From NCBI GenBank assembly GCA_020847635.1, contig JADLBQ010000034.1, positions 1 through 51,906 on the forward strand: a stretch of DNA of 51,906 nucleotides, given 5' to 3'. A program made the position numbers and the translations under genes. The DNA is from Bacteroidia bacterium. Its GTDB lineage: Bacteria; Bacteroidota; Bacteroidia; AKYH767-A; OLB10. Shown piece after piece: positions 34,994-44,633 of this stretch. Under the pieces are notes generated by a model. It was given only the letters and a program-made list of their open reading frames with translations. It was not told the DNA's origin and ran no database searches. Numbering within the stretch: position 1 is the stretch's first letter; each line of letters opens with the position of its first letter.

Positions 34994-37777
34994 TTAGTGG
35001 GCTTCCAGCCAGTTATTCCCGGTTCCGATACTTACTTCAACCGGTACTCTTAAAGGAAGAGCTTTTTTCATTCCAGTTTCAATCAGGGGTTTGAGTTCTT
35101 CCAGTTCCTCTTTATAAACATCAAAAACCAGTTCATCATGAATCTGAAGAATCATTTTTGATTTCATTTTTATTTCTTCCATTTTCCGGTAAATGGTGTT
35201 CATAGCAATTTTAATCATATCAGCTGCACTTCCCTGAATCGGGGCATTAATGGCATTGCGCTCAGCAAACCCTCTAACTGTCTGGTTGGCTGAATTAATA
35301 TCCCGCAGGTAGCGTCTTCTTCCCAGGATGGTTTCAACATACCCGCATTTACGTGCTGATTCAATGCTTGAATCCATATAGTCTTTGATTCCGGGATACT
35401 GAGTAAAATAATTATCAATTATCCCTTTTGCCTCTGACCTGGAGATATTCAGCCGTTCTGCAAGTCCAAAGGCAGATATTCCGTAAATGATTCCGAAGTT
35501 AACCATCTTGGCATTTCTTCTCATTGAAGAGGTGACCTCATCTAACGGTATGCCATATACTTTTGCTGCTGTGGCAGCATGAATATCTTCACCTTTATTA
35601 AATGCGTCCATCATTCCCTGATCGCCACTGAGTGAGGCAATAATCCTGAGTTCAATTTGTGAATAATCAGCTGATAGTAAAATATAATTCCGGCTCCTTG
35701 GGATAAATGCCTTTCGGATCTGACGTCCTTTGTCTGTCCGAATGGGAATATTTTGAAGGTTAGGCCGGTCTGAACTTAGTCTTCCTGTTACAGCAACAAC
35801 CTGATTATAGGAGGTATGAATTCTACCTGTACGCGGATTTACCATTTCAGGTAACACATCTACATAGGTATTCTTCAGTTTAACCAGCTCGCGGTAATCA
35901 AGTATCTTTTTTATGATTGGATGATTGTTTTCAATTTTACTTAACACATCTTCAGCAGTTGAATACTGACCGGTTTTGGTTTTAGGCGGTTTTGCCATAA
36001 CATTAAGTTTAGCAAATAATACATCGCCAACCTGCCTGGGTGAAGAAACATTAAATTTCATTCCGGCCATTTCACAAATTTCATTCTCCAGTAAATCACT
36101 GTCTGCCTTCAGCTGTACTGACAAGTCCTTCAATGTTTCTTTATCCAACTTTATTCCTTCTGCTTCCATGGATGCCAGTACAGTGACCAGGGGCATTTCC
36201 ACGTTTTCAAATAGTTCCTTAGCCGTTGTTTTTTCAAGTTCGGGCTCCAGTATATTTCTAAGTTGTAAAGTGATATCTGCATCTTCAGCAGCATACTCAG
36301 CAATTTTATCCTGTTCAACATCCCGCATTGTGAGCTGTCCTTTTCCTCTTTTACCAATTAGTAATTCAATCGGAACAGGGGAATAATTCAGAAAAGTTTC
36401 AGCAAGTACATCCATTCCATGACTCATTTCAGGCATGATCAGAAAATGAGCAATCATGGTATCAAACAATTCCCCTTTAACCTCTGTATCATACCATTTG
36501 AGAACCAGCATATCATATTTAATATTCTGGCCTGTCTTTTTAATGCTGTTGTCCTCAAAAACGGATTTAAACTCGCTCACTAAACTTCTTGCCTGTTCAT
36601 AGTTTTCCGGAACAGGAACATACCAAGCCTCATGAGGTTTTATTGAGAATGACATTCCAACCAGTTCAGCCTGATTTGCATCCAACCCGGTGGTTTCTGT
36701 ATCAAAGCAAAAGTGCTTTGAGGTTTTGAGTTCCTGAATCAATTCTTTTCTTTCTGCAATACTACCGGCAATCCTATAACTGTGCTTCACCGTATGAATG
36801 GTTTGAAATGACGATTCATTGCTCCTGTCTATTTCTTCTTCGTGAAAACTCCCAAACATGGTTTGCTGTACAACTGGTCTCTGTTGTTTTAATTCTTCAT
36901 CCCTTTCCTGTTCAAACAGTTGTTTAGTCAGTCTCCTGAACTCAAGTTCATCAAACAGTTGTTTCAGCAACTCCTCATCTGGTTCACGGAGCTTAAGCCG
37001 GTCTTCATCAAATTCTACCGGTGCATCCGTTATGATGGTTGCCAGCCGTTTTGACTGAAATGCCAGCTCTTTGTTATGCTCCACTCTTTCTTTCAGCTTT
37101 CCTTTCAGTGCAGAGGTGTTTTCATACAGTTTTTCCATTGAATCAAACTGTTTTATCAGAGCAATCGCGGTTTTTTCACCAACACCCGGTATACCCGGAA
37201 TATTATCAACACTGTCGCCCATTAATCCCAGAATGTCAATCAGCTGATCAATCCGGTTAATTTGCCAGCGATCCAGAATTTCCTTAATTCCCAAAACCTG
37301 AGCACTACCACCAGCTCTAGGGGGTTTATAAATAAATGTGTTTTCATCTACCAGTTGTCCATAATCCTTATCCGGTGTCATCATAAAGGTTGTAAATCCT
37401 TTTTTCTCCGCTTGCTTGGCTAAAGTTCCGATCAGATCATCTGCTTCATAGCCATCTATTGCAATCACCGGAATATTAAATGCCCGACACATTCTTTCAA
37501 CATACGGAATGGACCATGCCAGATCTTCTGGTATTTCCTGCCGGTTAGCTTTATAATTTTCATAATCTTCATGCCTGGCAGTTGGCGCTGCCGTATCAAA
37601 AACTACGGCTATATGAGTCGGTTTCTCTTTTTTTAATACCTCCAGTAGGGTTGTTGCAAATCCGAAAACAGCCGAAGTATTCTGACCTTTCGAGTTTATC
37701 CTTTTGTTATTGCTGAATGCAAAGTAAGCCCGATAGATGAGAGCCATTGCATCCAGCAGAAAAAGCTTTTTATTCAT
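34994..37777 (-). CDS. polA: DNA polymerase I
   Basis: The 927-residue enzyme has all three activities in order. A 5'-3' exonuclease domain spans 1 to about 290 (LFLLDAMALIYRAYFAF, then DDLIGTLAKQA, then GDSVDNIPGIPGVGEKTA). A 3'-5' proofreading domain keeps catalytic acids (FDTETTGLD). The polymerase domain has motif A (LSADYSQIELR), motif B (RRNAKMVNFGIIYG) and motif C (QIHDELVFDV). It serves in Okazaki-fragment maturation and repair. An open frame extends 30 codons upstream (to 37867), but the start is placed at the ATG at 37777, because MNKKLFLLDAMALIYRA is the family's conserved beginning. Confidence 0.95.
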   Translation of the reverse strand: MNKKLFLLDAMALIYRAYFAFSNNKRINSKGQNTSAVFGFATTLLEVLKKEKPTHIAVVFDTAAPTARHEDYENYKANRQEIPEDLAWSIPYVERMCRAFNIPVIAIDGYEADDLIGTLAKQAEKKGFTTFMMTPDKDYGQLVDENTFIYKPPRAGGSAQVLGIKEILDRWQINRIDQLIDILGLMGDSVDNIPGIPGVGEKTAIALIKQFDSMEKLYENTSALKGKLKERVEHNKELAFQSKRLATIITDAPVEFDEDRLKLREPDEELLKQLFDELEFRRLTKQLFEQERDEELKQQRPVVQQTMFGSFHEEEIDRSNESSFQTIHTVKHSYRIAGSIAERKELIQELKTSKHFCFDTETTGLDANQAELVGMSFSIKPHEAWYVPVPENYEQARSLVSEFKSVFEDNSIKKTGQNIKYDMLVLKWYDTEVKGELFDTMIAHFLIMPEMSHGMDVLAETFLNYSPVPIELLIGKRGKGQLTMRDVEQDKIAEYAAEDADITLQLRNILEPELEKTTAKELFENVEMPLVTVLASMEAEGIKLDKETLKDLSVQLKADSDLLENEICEMAGMKFNVSSPRQVGDVLFAKLNVMAKPPKTKTGQYSTAEDVLSKIENNHPIIKKILDYRELVKLKNTYVDVLPEMVNPRTGRIHTSYNQVVAVTGRLSSDRPNLQNIPIRTDKGRQIRKAFIPRSRNYILLSADYSQIELRIIASLSGDQGMMDAFNKGEDIHAATAAKVYGIPLDEVTSSMRRNAKMVNFGIIYGISAFGLAERLNISRSEAKGIIDNYFTQYPGIKDYMDSSIESARKCGYVETILGRRRYLRDINSANQTVRGFAERNAINAPIQGSAADMIKIAMNTIYRKMEEIKMKSKMILQIHDELVFDVYKEELEELKPLIETGMKKALPLRVPVEVSIGTGNNWLEAH

Positions 37778-37868
37778 TATCTGATTTAGCCACGAATGTA
37801 AAAATAATGTACCGGCTGTATTGCAACCTCTCAAACATTCATTCGTAGAATTATTAAGTGTTGTCACT

Positions 37869-39620
37869 ATGAGGTGCCTGATTTCAACAGTGTTTCTGCT
37901 AACTTCTCTGATGCTGCACGCTGATAACGGAGAGTTAAAGAAGATGGCTTATAACCTGTATATATCCGGTCAGTATGCCGAAGCGGCTCCTCTTTATGCT
38001 CAGCTTATCAGCAGTGATACCTTGGATCCGGCCAATCATTATTTCTATGGAGTCTGCCTGCTTCATTCCGGAGGAAACCGGGTTGAAATTATCCGGCATC
38101 TTGAAACTGCAGCAACTGATATAAAGACTCCGGTTCTGGTTTTCTTTTTTCTGGGTAAAGCCTTTCAGTTGAATGAAGATTTTGCAGCCGGCATTACATA
38201 CTATGAGGAATTTAAGCTTAAATCAAATGAACTTTACGTATCAGAACTAAAAGTGGATGAACAGATTGAAATGTGTTACAGAGCAGCCCGGCTCTATCAG
38301 CGTGGAGTGAAAACTGAAACTGTAAAGCGGGATGAAACAAGCCTGACCCGTATTGCTTCCATGTACAATGAATCCCATTCAGTCAGCAGATTGATTGAAG
38401 TTCCCGGACAGATTCTGAAAGGCAGGAAAAAAGAAATGTTCAGCAGCTATGTCTATATTGATGAAAACAAGAAATGGATGTGCTACTCAGGTCCAGGTAA
38501 AAAAAGCGGGAAAGAGTTATTTATTGCCTCGCGTAAAAACAGTTCATCCTGGAATGATGCCAAAGCAGCCATCTATGAAAGACCCTTCCCTTTTGCTGTT
38601 GAGAATCCGGTTATCAGTGAAAACGGACAAGTCGTTTACTTTTCATGTAATTCTTTCAATTCGATCGGTGGATATGATTTATACCAGACCCGGCTTAATT
38701 TGTCAACCGGGCAATGGACCTGTCCTGAACAATTACCCATTCCGGTAAATTCACCAGCCGATGATGTATTTCTGTTTCCAGAACAGAAAGAAAAAAAAGC
38801 TTTGATTGTTAGTAACCGAAATAGTGGTACTAACCGGTATGGCATTTTTGAAATTCCGTTTCCTTTCGAAGTTGATGAGCATTTGCCTGTTGTTGACAAT
38901 GTTTTAAAGAAAGAAATAAAATCAACTGAAGTTACAGAAGAGGTCTCTATTCCAGTTCCACAGCCTAAATATCATGCTGAAGTTACAGATGCTCAACAAC
39001 CTGTTACATCTGCCCCACTGCCTCCAGATCAGACTTTGGCAACAAGCATTACTTTAAACGGATTCTTTTATGATGCTGCCCATGCCATTCAATCTGACAA
39101 TCTGGTTCAGCTGAAAGTAAAAGCAGGAATGAATGAGTACTCATCTCCGGTTGACAGCAGTGGTGCATTTAGTATTGTGGTTCCGTATTGTAATCATGTT
39201 GATGTTTCTTTCTCTGACGGCAAAACGTCACTTCTACCAATAACTCTATCAGTAACTCAGAAAAATGACAGTTGCCTGGTTATTCTCCTTTCCCGGAAAT
39301 CACCAAACGGATATGTTGTTAAAGCAACTGATTCGGTTGAAATGAGCCAGAATAGTTATGCTGTTCAGCTGGGGGCTTTTCGGGAACGGACCTGCGAACA
39401 GATTTTATCTTACTACCTGTCAAGGGGAGTTACTGATGCAACCATTTTATCAAAAAATAATGATATCCACGTTGTAATTTCAGGCTGCGGGTTATCGCTC
39501 CTTGATGCACTCAGAGTAAGAAAGAAATTCCTGTCTGAAGGTTTCAATGATGCCTTTATTGTGATTCGCAAAGGGGATGAAGTTTTATCACCCGGATGGG
39601 ATACTGCTCTTGCTGACTGA
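37869..39620 (+). CDS. Exported TPR/PD40/SPOR-domain protein
   Basis: The 583-residue protein starts best at the ATG at 37869, which gives a signal peptide (MRCLISTVFLLTSLMLHA); the frame is open 16 codons further up. TPR-like helices (about 20-140, LYISGQYAEAAPLYAQLI) are followed by PD40/WD40-like strands (about 195-340, PVISENGQVVYFSCNSFNSIGGYDLYQ) and a spacer. A C-terminal SPOR domain (about 490-565, SYAVQLGAFRERTCEQILSYYL) would bind denuded peptidoglycan. TPR plus PD40 plus a peptidoglycan-binding domain is the layout of PorE-type T9SS and OmpA-linked envelope proteins, so a link to the envelope is likely. It is divergent from polA with 91 bp between starts. Confidence 0.75.
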   Translation: MRCLISTVFLLTSLMLHADNGELKKMAYNLYISGQYAEAAPLYAQLISSDTLDPANHYFYGVCLLHSGGNRVEIIRHLETAATDIKTPVLVFFFLGKAFQLNEDFAAGITYYEEFKLKSNELYVSELKVDEQIEMCYRAARLYQRGVKTETVKRDETSLTRIASMYNESHSVSRLIEVPGQILKGRKKEMFSSYVYIDENKKWMCYSGPGKKSGKELFIASRKNSSSWNDAKAAIYERPFPFAVENPVISENGQVVYFSCNSFNSIGGYDLYQTRLNLSTGQWTCPEQLPIPVNSPADDVFLFPEQKEKKALIVSNRNSGTNRYGIFEIPFPFEVDEHLPVVDNVLKKEIKSTEVTEEVSIPVPQPKYHAEVTDAQQPVTSAPLPPDQTLATSITLNGFFYDAAHAIQSDNLVQLKVKAGMNEYSSPVDSSGAFSIVVPYCNHVDVSFSDGKTSLLPITLSVTQKNDSCLVILLSRKSPNGYVVKATDSVEMSQNSYAVQLGAFRERTCEQILSYYLSRGVTDATILSKNNDIHVVISGCGLSLLDALRVRKKFLSEGFNDAFIVIRKGDEVLSPGWDTALAD

Positions 39621-39628
39621 TAACTGCT

Positions 39629-39642
39629 GTGTTATCCAACAC
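39629..39642. terminator. Small hairpin between convergent genes
   Basis: GTGTT and AACAC pair around ATCC in the 28-bp gap between two stops. It is weak, without a T-run. Confidence 0.25.
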
Positions 39643-39648
39643 GCTGAA

Positions 39649-40860
39649 TTAAAATAGTTTCTGGAGTTCTCTTCTGAGCCAGCCTGATCTTAAAGAAAGC
39701 GATACTGCCCAAGAAGCCAGGTAAGGCCGCCTACCTATTAACTGTTGAAGCCTGTATTTTCTCCGAAGTTCAGCACCCAGTTTCTGGTAAACCTTATCCT
39801 GATACGGCTGAATAAAAGATACCGAGTAATCATTGTGCCTCACACACCGGACAGCCTGGTATCCGGCAAACATTCCGCTCAGCATAGCATTCCCGATTCC
39901 TTCACCGGTTGCCGGGTCAATTAATGAGGCTGCATCTCCACAAAGCATAAACCTTTCACCGCAAATCGTTTCCGGATTTGACCCCATGGGTAATCCAAAT
40001 CCTGTAATTTCAGTTAGTGCTTCTGAGTTACGGAATCGTCCTGATATGATCTCATCTTGCTCAATCAACTGTTCAAGGGTTCTGCGCAGATTTATTTTCC
40101 GTTCAGCAATTTTTTCACTCAACATGCCCAGCCCAACATTAGCCTGTCCGTTTACAAGCGGGAAAATCCAGAAATAACCAAACGGAAGATTTTTCAGCAA
40201 ATGAATCTCCATCATTCCTTCCCGTGTGTCAGCAATATTTCTGTAATAAGCTCTTACAGCCCCGCTGTAATGGGCAGGATCAATTGCATTTCCGATGAAC
40301 TTCTTTCTGACCTCGGAGTGAGCCCCGTCACAACCAATAATCAGCTGACTATGAAAAATAAAATTGTTTGTTTCTGTCAGCATTCCATTTTCAGTCCTGT
40401 TCAGTTCAATGATTTCCTCCGAAGGATAAAATTGGGTTTGGTTCATAGCAGTTACTTCTTCCAGGAGAATAGCATCAAAATCAATTCTTCTAGAAAGGTA
40501 CCCTTCCATTGAAAAACAGATATCAATCATTTTTCTGTCTGGTGCAAATACTCTGCAGCCATACGATGGCATGATTGTTTTCACTTGTTTTAATCTGTTG
40601 TAGAGTTCAGGAGCTAATTCGCGAATGACTTTCACAGCCCGGTGGGGAATTGCATCACCACAAACTTTATCTCTTGGAAAATTCCTGGCATCAATCAGAA
40701 CCGGCCGGATTCCACTGCCAGCCAGTGCCAGTGCACATGCAGTACCTGAGGGTCCTGCCCCAGCTATCAGAACATCAGTAGTAACTGTTTTTTTTGACTG
40801 ACCCATACCAGGTGTTCCGGTTTCAAAATTTCGAATAAAAAATCCCGTCATGATTATCAA
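39649..40860 (-). CDS. FAD-dependent oxidoreductase, geranylgeranyl reductase family
   Basis: The 403-residue flavoprotein shows the dinucleotide-binding DVLIAGAGPSGTACALALA (about 29-48), a DKVCGDAI segment that fits the family's CGG/CGD region, the LIIGCDGAHSEVRK motif and the GDAASLIDPATGEGIGNAMLSG FAD motif. Homologues reduce isoprenoid chains (geranylgeranyl reductases) or act in quinone and lipid metabolism; the substrate here is unknown. The conserved fold begins after about 25 residues, so the ATG at codon 19 (MGQSKK) may be the true start. It lies just downstream of sod in the same direction (29-bp gap). Confidence 0.82.
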   Translation of the reverse strand: MIIMTGFFIRNFETGTPGMGQSKKTVTTDVLIAGAGPSGTACALALAGSGIRPVLIDARNFPRDKVCGDAIPHRAVKVIRELAPELYNRLKQVKTIMPSYGCRVFAPDRKMIDICFSMEGYLSRRIDFDAILLEEVTAMNQTQFYPSEEIIELNRTENGMLTETNNFIFHSQLIIGCDGAHSEVRKKFIGNAIDPAHYSGAVRAYYRNIADTREGMMEIHLLKNLPFGYFWIFPLVNGQANVGLGMLSEKIAERKINLRRTLEQLIEQDEIISGRFRNSEALTEITGFGLPMGSNPETICGERFMLCGDAASLIDPATGEGIGNAMLSGMFAGYQAVRCVRHNDYSVSFIQPYQDKVYQKLGAELRRKYRLQQLIGRRPYLASWAVSLSLRSGWLRRELQKLF

Positions 40861-40889
40861 GCGGGATTTCCATTTTATAGATTACTGAA

Positions 40890-41492
40890 TCAGGAAGAAA
40901 AACGCTTAGCTGCTTCATCCCAGTTAATGACATTCCACCAAGCAGCAAGATAGTCACCTCTCCGGTTCTGATAATGCAGGTAATAAGCATGTTCCCAGAC
41001 ATCACATCCGATAACCGGAATTCCTTTAACTTCAGCAATATCCATTAAAGGATTATCCTGGTTCGGAGTAGAGCAAATTTCCAGTTTACCTGAAGCGTTT
41101 TTTATCAGCCATGCCCAGCCTGAACCAAACCTGCCGGCTCCGGCTGCATTAAATTTTGATTTGAGTTCATCGAAAGACCCAAATGCCGCATTGACTGCAT
41201 CTGCTAAAGTTCCGGAAGGCTGACCGCCTCCGCCCGGCTTCATTGTCTGCCAGAAGAATGAATGATTCCAGTGGCCACCCCCGTTGTTACGAATTGCCGT
41301 TGAAAATTTACTTACATTTTTACAGATATCGTCAATACTCATTTTTTCAGCTTCTGTTCCGGCAATTGCATTGTTAAGATTATTAACATAACCCTGATGG
41401 TGTTTGCCATAATGAATCTCCATGGTTTGTGCATCAATATGAGGTTCCAGTGCATGATAGGTATATGGAAGTTTTGGTAAATTAAATGACAT
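40890..41492 (-). CDS. Superoxide dismutase (Fe/Mn family)
   Basis: The 200-residue enzyme dismutates superoxide to peroxide and oxygen. All four metal ligands are in place: His in [10 protein letters not shown] (about 27), His in [10 protein letters not shown] (about 75), and Asp and His in the [13 protein letters not shown] signature. No signal peptide, so it is cytoplasmic. The metal (Fe, Mn or either) cannot be fixed from the residues alone. A TACCTTTG box lies 29 nt before the start. Confidence 0.93.
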   Translation of the reverse strand: MSFNLPKLPYTYHALEPHIDAQTMEIHYGKHHQGYVNNLNNAIAGTEAEKMSIDDICKNVSKFSTAIRNNGGGHWNHSFFWQTMKPGGGGQPSGTLADAVNAAFGSFDELKSKFNAAGAGRFGSGWAWLIKNASGKLEICSTPNQDNPLMDIAEVKGIPVIGCDVWEHAYYLHYQNRRGDYLAAWWNVINWDEAAKRFSS

Positions 41493-41521
41493 GATATTTT
41501 AGTTTTTAAATTTGAGGAGAA

Positions 41522-41529
41522 CAAAGGTA
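41522..41529 (-). promoter_or_regulatory. -7 box (TACCTTTG) of sod
   Basis: It is an exact TAnnTTTG match, 29 nt upstream of the ATG. The box lies inside the longest open frame of the divergent lipoprotein, supporting a later start for that gene. Confidence 0.5.
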
Positions 41530-41541
41530 ATAAATCTCGAG

Positions 41542-42282
41542 GTGAACAGGTCTGGTATTACATTTTTTTTGTCTTTAGCATTACTTATCAGCTGCCAAAA
41601 AGATGAGCAACACCATGATAAGCATGATACGGTTGAGGAGAGTTGTTTATCACTGAGTCCACCCCTTCTTTCATCGAACAGCCCTGTTAACTTAGGAGAT
41701 GTCCTGTTGCTGAATGCCTCATCGGCAGAACCTGATGTAACATATGAATGGAAAGGCCCTGAAGAATTTAACTCAGCAGATCAGCATGTTGAACTCAATC
41801 CTGCTCTCTATTCTCATAATGGACAATATTTTTGCCGAATAAAACAGGCAGGCTGCACCAGCCCTTATTCGGTCATTGTGATTCAAGTCAATGATTCGTG
41901 CGAAATGTTTGCTTTCAATACTGCCATAGTTGACGGGATTAGCTGGAATTTCTATTCCGGTATCACCTGTGGGCCTTCCGGAAGCAGTGGATTTTTTGGA
42001 ATAACAGCCGCGAATAACAGTGGATCCATTGAAATTATTTTTGGTAATCGTTATAAAAAGCCGGCAGGTTATCATAGATTTCCGGTTTCGGTCTTTTCTG
42101 TTGCTGATTCTTCAACTGTGCAGATCCGTTTCATAGAAAACGGAACTGAATTTCAGGCTTCATCAGGTGAAGTTTATTCTGCTATTGAAGGCAGAAAATC
42201 AATCCTGACCTTTTGCGGGATTACCTTTACTTCCCAGTTGAGTACCCAACATTTAATTGATGCTCGGCTGGGTTGTGAATAA
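41542..42282 (+). CDS. Putative lipoprotein with Ig/PKD-like domain
   Basis: No close family is recognised. From the GTG at 41542 the protein has 246 residues with a lipoprotein signal ending LLISC (Cys18). The longer open frame from the TTG at 41512 would overlap the sod promoter and add charged residues before the hydrophobic segment. Residues about 35-120 (SPVNLGDVLLLNASSAEPDVTYEWKGPEEF to YFCRIKQAGC) form an Ig/PKD-like sandwich. The C-terminal half is beta-rich with several cysteines (SCEMF, GITCGP, LTFCGI, LGCE) that may form disulfides. Cell-surface display is likely, role unknown. Confidence 0.6.
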   Translation: MNRSGITFFLSLALLISCQKDEQHHDKHDTVEESCLSLSPPLLSSNSPVNLGDVLLLNASSAEPDVTYEWKGPEEFNSADQHVELNPALYSHNGQYFCRIKQAGCTSPYSVIVIQVNDSCEMFAFNTAIVDGISWNFYSGITCGPSGSSGFFGITAANNSGSIEIIFGNRYKKPAGYHRFPVSVFSVADSSTVQIRFIENGTEFQASSGEVYSAIEGRKSILTFCGITFTSQLSTQHLIDARLGCE

Positions 42283-42725
42283 CGACTTTATATGCTTTGG
42301 TCTGAGAATAATCCGGAGTATAAGGATTTAACTCAGACTACCTGTTCTAACCCGATATTTTCAATAATCATTACGTTTCTATTAATGAGTAATGTAACTT
42401 GCTTACTCATTATCTCTGATCTGGCTCGGGCCTTTCTGATATAAATTAAATCTCCTCTTCTGCTTTCAAGGAGAGTAAAAACCGAATTCTTTAAACTGAT
42501 CTTAAAACACTGCTAACCTTCCCACCTTGTTCTGCTATTAAATTTGTTCAAAAACACGTGATTGATTTTTTAGTCAATTAAACTGTTTCTGAGTATAGTC
42601 TTGGTTCTTCCCGTGAACAAGCCTTATCATATTTCTTAATTATTCCGGCTTATCGGTTACAGAACCTGCCAAATATGAACCAGATTTATATCGGTTTATA
42701 AAATCAATAACACTTCAATGAAAGA
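42283..42725. other. Gene-free region between convergent lipoprotein and helicase genes
   Basis: No coding region or known RNA is seen in this 443-bp stretch, apart from the perfect 10-bp hairpin at 42383-42412. Much of it could be 3' untranslated sequence of the two convergent genes or an eroded gene. Confidence 0.4.
42383..42412. terminator. Perfect 10-bp inverted repeat, possible bidirectional terminator
   Basis: TAATGAGTAA (42383-42392) pairs fully with TTACTCATTA (42403-42412) around a 10-nt loop. It sits about 100 bp after the lipoprotein stop and about 310 bp after the helicase stop. There is no T-run, so a protein-binding site is an alternative. Confidence 0.4.
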
Positions 42726-43856
42726 CTAGTTGTTGTTCAATAAAGCCATTCTCTTCATTACCGGGATTTTAAATCCAATCAGGTGCTGAATATTTTTAAG
42801 TTCATTGCGTTGTTCCAGATCACAAAAAGAAATAGCCATTCCCTTTCTTCCGGCTCTTCCGGTACGTCCAATTCGATGAACATAGGTTTGCGGAACATGA
42901 GGCAATTCGTAATTGACTACATAAGGCAATTCATCAATATCAATTCCCCTGGCAGCAATATCTGTTGCAACCAACACCCTGATTCTTGATTTCTTAAAAT
43001 CATTTAATGCTTTTTGTCTGGTATTTTGAGTTTTATTCCCGTGAATTGCTGCTGCATAGATTCCTGTTTTAGTTAACTGCCTTACGAGTTTGTCCGCTCC
43101 GAATTTAGTTCGTGTAAAAACCAATGAACTGTTGATGGTTCTACTTTTTATTAACGAAATCAGCAATTCAGCTTTTTCCTTTTTCTCAACAAAGTAAACG
43201 AATTGGCTAATTGTTTCTGCCGTTGGCAACTCGGGAGTAATTGTAATTTCTACCGGCTGATGCAGAATTGATTTTGCGAGTTTTCTGATTGTTACAGGCA
43301 TGGTTGCCGTAAAAAATAAAGTTTGTCTTTTTGCAGGAACTTTATAGAGAACTTTTCTTATGTCATGAATGAATCCGATATCGAGCATGTGGTCTGCTTC
43401 ATCTAGAACCAGAGTTTCTACTCCGGATAAATCAATAAAGCCCTGATTCATTAAATCCAAAAGCCGACCTGGTGTGGCAATCAATACATCAACCCCCTTC
43501 TTCAGTTCTGCAACTTGTCTTACCTGAGAAACACCTCCATAAACAGACAGGCATTTCGTTTGCAGAAACTTCGAAAAGATAACCAGATTCTCTTCAATCT
43601 GTAATGCAAGTTCTCTTGTCGGAGCAAGTATCAAAGCTTTGATTTTTCTCTGATTTTTTATTGCCTCCAGCCTTTGTAATAGTGGAATTGCAAACGCAGC
43701 CGTTTTACCGGTACCTGTCTGAGCACATCCTAAAATATCCTTACCTGCCAGGATCTTGGGAATTGCTTTGCTTTGTATTTCCGTTGTTTCAGCATAACCG
43801 GCTTCTTTTAATGCAGATGTAATTGGCCGGATTATGTTTAAATGGTCAAAATTCAT
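42726..43856 (-). CDS. DEAD-box RNA helicase (RhlE-like)
   Basis: The 376-residue helicase has the full motif set: Q motif (TTEIQSKAIP), motif I (AQTGTGKT), Ia (PTRELAL), Ib (TPGRL), II (DEAD), III (TAT), V (ATDIAARGID) and VI (HRIGRTGRAGR). It is close to the minimal two-RecA core, with almost no C-terminal extension, like short RhlE proteins. It would unwind structured RNA in ribosome assembly or cold adaptation. The neighbouring RRM gene in the same direction supports the latter. The two are 268 bp apart, so not clearly one transcript. Confidence 0.9.
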   Translation of the reverse strand: MNFDHLNIIRPITSALKEAGYAETTEIQSKAIPKILAGKDILGCAQTGTGKTAAFAIPLLQRLEAIKNQRKIKALILAPTRELALQIEENLVIFSKFLQTKCLSVYGGVSQVRQVAELKKGVDVLIATPGRLLDLMNQGFIDLSGVETLVLDEADHMLDIGFIHDIRKVLYKVPAKRQTLFFTATMPVTIRKLAKSILHQPVEITITPELPTAETISQFVYFVEKKEKAELLISLIKSRTINSSLVFTRTKFGADKLVRQLTKTGIYAAAIHGNKTQNTRQKALNDFKKSRIRVLVATDIAARGIDIDELPYVVNYELPHVPQTYVHRIGRTGRAGRKGMAISFCDLEQRNELKNIQHLIGFKIPVMKRMALLNNN

Positions 43857-44124
43857 TTTTAGTATTGAGGGATCTGCAGGTTTTTCTGAGCTATTTAAAA
43901 CAAAATAATCCCATGTAACTTGTGTATTTAAAGTTACCGGAGCCTAGATTCTTTCTTTTAGTTAATTCTTTATTCTTTCAGGATCACTGTCTGAGGCAGG
44001 TAGAGGGAATTACTACGGAATTATACCAGATCTAAGCAACCTGGCCTTTATCCCGTCATCAGACAGAACAATAAGTTAGTCCGATAAAAACCGGAGTTTC
44101 GGGTTGTTTATACCTGGGCTGGTC

Positions 44125-44400
44125 TTAATAACGTTTTCTTTTAAAATCTCCTGATCTTTCTTTTGGTCTTGCTTCATTTACAACTATATTTCTATCACCC
44201 AGACTATAGTTATTCAATCCTTCAATTGCCTTTTCGGCTTCTTCCTTATCAGGCATTTCAACAAAGGCAAATCCTTTGGAGCGCCCGGAAAACTTATCAG
44301 TTATAATTTGAACTGATTGTACGTTTCCATAGCCAGAAAACAGATCTCCAAGTTCCTGTTCTGTTGTTTTGAAGTTTAAATTGCCAACAAAAATGTTCAT
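44125..44400 (-). CDS. Small RRM-type RNA-binding protein
   Basis: The 91-residue protein is a single RNA recognition motif with RNP2 IFVGNL (3-8) and RNP1 SKGFAFVEM (41-49), followed by a basic tail (KERSGDFKRKRY). Such single-RRM proteins occur in Bacteroidota and cyanobacteria and are commonly cold-induced RNA chaperones. It is preceded by a long leader of about 125 nt that contains a perfect 14-bp palindrome. A leader of this kind is usual for cold-shock mRNAs, but regulation is inferred. Confidence 0.9.
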   Translation of the reverse strand: MNIFVGNLNFKTTEQELGDLFSGYGNVQSVQIITDKFSGRSKGFAFVEMPDKEEAEKAIEGLNNYSLGDRNIVVNEARPKERSGDFKRKRY

Positions 44401-44470
44401 ACAAAATAATTTTAATGTTAAATAGTTTTAATGTTTATGTGGCAACTGAAAGCTTGAACTGAACTAGAAA

Positions 44471-44484
44471 AAAAGTATACTTTT
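44471..44484 (-). promoter_or_regulatory. Perfect 14-bp palindrome in the RRM gene leader
   Basis: AAAAGTATACTTTT reads the same on both strands, about 70 nt upstream of the RRM start and downstream of its -7 box. It could be an operator or a leader structure. Confidence 0.4.
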
Positions 44485-44533
44485 AATCTGAATCAACTAA
44501 TGCGAAGGCAGGTGCCTGTAAAAAATGAATGTG

Positions 44534-44541
44534 CAAAGGTA
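44534..44541 (-). promoter_or_regulatory. -7 box (TACCTTTG) of the RRM gene
   Basis: It is an exact TAnnTTTG match 133 nt upstream of the ATG, implying a long 5' leader. Confidence 0.5.
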
Positions 44542-44633
44542 GTTTATTTTCACACACACGATAAAATTATCTTACTCCTTCAAAGTTCCCAAATTTAATT
44601 GCCCTTAATGTTTCGAAGATACCGCGTAATGAC

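Noticed and set aside
37778-37867. N-terminal 30-codon extension of polA
   Set aside because: The conserved PolA start is at the internal ATG (37777), and the extension runs to the start of the divergent gene.
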